Below are positions 62,875-64,000 of a stretch of DNA of 64,000 nucleotides, piece by piece. Location: NCBI RefSeq assembly GCF_036345255.1, contig NZ_CP107783.1:7362001-7426000 (forward strand), given 5' to 3'. Numbering within the stretch: the stretch's first letter is position 1; the number at the start of each line of letters is the position of its first letter. The stretch is from Streptomyces sp. NBC_00569. Its GTDB lineage: Bacteria > Actinomycetota > Actinomycetes > Streptomycetales > Streptomycetaceae. The notes under the pieces are model-generated. The model searched no databases, was not told the origin of the DNA, and saw only the letters and a program-made list of their open reading frames with translations. A program made the position numbers and the translations under genes.

Positions 62875-63812
62875 GACTTCCCCCTCCGCAACAGTGCCCG
62901 CCCGGCGACACACACGCCGAGGGCCAGCCAGCTCACGCGCCGCGAGAGCCGCGCCGCCCGCTCGACGTCGGCGGTCTCCACGGACCGGCCCGACGCGTTC
63001 AGCACGGGCCGGTTCTCGACCCGCCCGCCGTACGACAACGTGCCCCCGAGCCGCACCCCGAGCGCCCCCGCGAACGAGGCCTCGACGACACCGGCGTTGG
63101 GGCTCGGGTGCAGCCGCGCGTCCTCGCGCCACGCGGTGAGCGCGCCGCGCGGACGGCCGCCCGCGACCGCGGCGAGCACGCCGGTCAGCCGCGCCCCCGG
63201 CCAGCCGGCCACGTCGTCGAGGCGCGCGGACGCCCAGCCGTAACGGCGGTACCTGGCCGACTTGTGCCCGACCATGGCGTCCAGGGTGTTCACGGCGCGG
63301 AAGGCGACGAGCCCGGGGACCCCGGCGACGGCGCCCCACACGAGCGCGCCCACGACGGCGTCGGAGGTGTTCTCGGCTACGGACTCGACGACGGCCCGCG
63401 CGATCCCGTCCGCGTCCAGGGCCTGCGGGTCACGCCCGCACAGATGCGGCAGCCGCTCGCGTGCCGCGTCCACGTCACCGGCGGCCAGCGCGCCCCCGAT
63501 GGCGCGCGCCTCGCGCCCCAGCGACGTACCGCCGACCACAGCCCAGGTGGCGGCGGCGGTCAGTGCGAGGGAGGCGGCGGGGGAGCGGCGCACGGCGCGC
63601 GCGGCGAGGCCACCGGCGACGGCGGCGCCCCCGGCGCACACGGCGGTGTGCAGCGCGCCCCACCCGCGGTGGTCGCTCCACAGCACTCGCTCGACGGCGC
63701 CCGCGGCCCGCCCGAACGCGGCGACCGGATGCCCGCGGCGCGGATCGCCGAACAGGAGGTCACCGAGGAGTCCGGCGGCGCTGCCGTACGCGAAGACGCG
63801 CTCGGCTCGCAC
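62871..63812 (-). CDS. cobD: Adenosylcobinamide-phosphate synthase
   Basis: A 313-residue membrane enzyme (CbiB/CobD) joining the aminopropanol arm to adenosylcobyric acid. It has LLFGDPRRGHPVAAFGRA, DADGIARAVVESVAENTSDAVVGALVWGAVAGVPG in pieces, the RAVNTLDAMVGHKSARYRRYG motif, and ASFAGALGVRLGG. Several hydrophobic segments are present. GTG at 63812 is preferred; a longer start at 63905 would run into the riboswitch leader. It is the first gene of the riboswitch-controlled operon. Confidence 0.94.
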   Translation of the reverse strand: MRAERVFAYGSAAGLLGDLLFGDPRRGHPVAAFGRAAGAVERVLWSDHRGWGALHTAVCAGGAAVAGGLAARAVRRSPAASLALTAAATWAVVGGTSLGREARAIGGALAAGDVDAARERLPHLCGRDPQALDADGIARAVVESVAENTSDAVVGALVWGAVAGVPGLVAFRAVNTLDAMVGHKSARYRRYGWASARLDDVAGWPGARLTGVLAAVAGGRPRGALTAWREDARLHPSPNAGVVEASFAGALGVRLGGTLSYGGRVENRPVLNASGRSVETADVERAARLSRRVSWLALGVCVAGRALLRRGKS

Positions 63813-63935
63813 GGTCAGCCCGCCGCTACGGCGAACGGAACCCTTGTACTCGTTCTCGGCGGGAGCACCCGCAACTGGCAGCCGCGCATGGCGATATGTC
63901 CTCACTCAGGGTGTCCACGCCCTGGTTGGAAGAGA

Positions 63936-64000
63936 CCGGCGGCGAGAGTTCCTGGCTCGCGGGGATCACTCCCCGGTGACAGTGGCGGGACCGCGCCGGA
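63936..64000 (-). promoter_or_regulatory. Cobalamin riboswitch, 3' part (cut by window edge)
   Basis: Read on the minus strand, the region contains GGTCCCGCCACTGT (63993-63980, the B12 box with GCCACTG) and GCGAGCCAGGAACTC (63960-63946), the conserved 3' elements of the AdoCbl riboswitch. The 5' half is beyond base 64000. A small CAGGG/CCCTG hairpin (63907-63924) follows as possible expression-platform structure. It precedes cobD, so it should shut down the cobD-cobQ-cobN operon when cobalamin is plentiful. Confidence 0.85.

Overview
The window is chromosomal DNA of a Streptomyces-type actinomycete. The evidence is very high GC, tightly packed genes with GTG and TTG starts, LAxTG-anchored and twin-arginine exported proteins, a complete ectABCD cluster beside an SCO1860-family gene, and a large cobalamin operon. 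Gene order from the ectoine cluster into the cobalamin genes resembles the S. coelicolor core chromosome. No phage, insertion sequence, CRISPR array, tRNA or rRNA was seen.

Layout. 0-10 kb: the start of a probable ribbon-helix-helix antitoxin-like gene with an array of phased 8-bp operator half-sites, an ArsR regulator with an SRPBCC partner, a secreted nuclease, an unrecognised acidic protein, a PhoX-type phosphatase with a possible PHO box, an atypical Ser/Thr kinase, and a GntR regulator with ACC deaminase. 10-17 kb: a small CarD-like protein, a two-domain TerD protein, and a DeoR-controlled ABC sugar or polyol importer with a zinc alcohol dehydrogenase. 17-34 kb: an SAV_915 protein with a diaminopimelate decarboxylase, then uronate dehydrogenase diverging from 5-dehydro-4-deoxyglucarate dehydratase and an uncharacterised barrel-like protein. 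Next come an S28 peptidase, an MFS pump with an exact tandem triplication, an acid phosphatase, a purine permease with a Shine-Dalgarno-sequestering leader hairpin, a class B PBP, and IclR with a ketoglutarate-semialdehyde-type dehydrogenase. 34-45 kb: assorted enzymes, a MarR/old-yellow-enzyme pair, ectABCD, a class V aminotransferase and an amidohydrolase. 45-64 kb: an LAETG surface protein and twelve cobalamin genes on the minus strand, broken only by an oppositely oriented ZIP transporter; the 3' part of a cobalamin riboswitch lies at the right edge.

How the genes fit together. Udh, KdgD and the aldehyde dehydrogenase could together convert uronates towards 2-oxoglutarate, but glucarate dehydratase is not in the window. 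The cobalamin genes are a mosaic: CbiX and full-length CbiG (fused to CobJ) are hallmarks of the early-cobalt route, while CobN and a fused ChlI/ChlD ATPase are hallmarks of the late-cobalt route. The features most worth a second look are the phased half-site array at 342-539, the MFS triplication at 24163-24576, the purine-permease leader hairpin at 27443-27500 and the unknown gene coupled to kdgD. I do not see a clearly new multi-gene defence or biosynthetic system.
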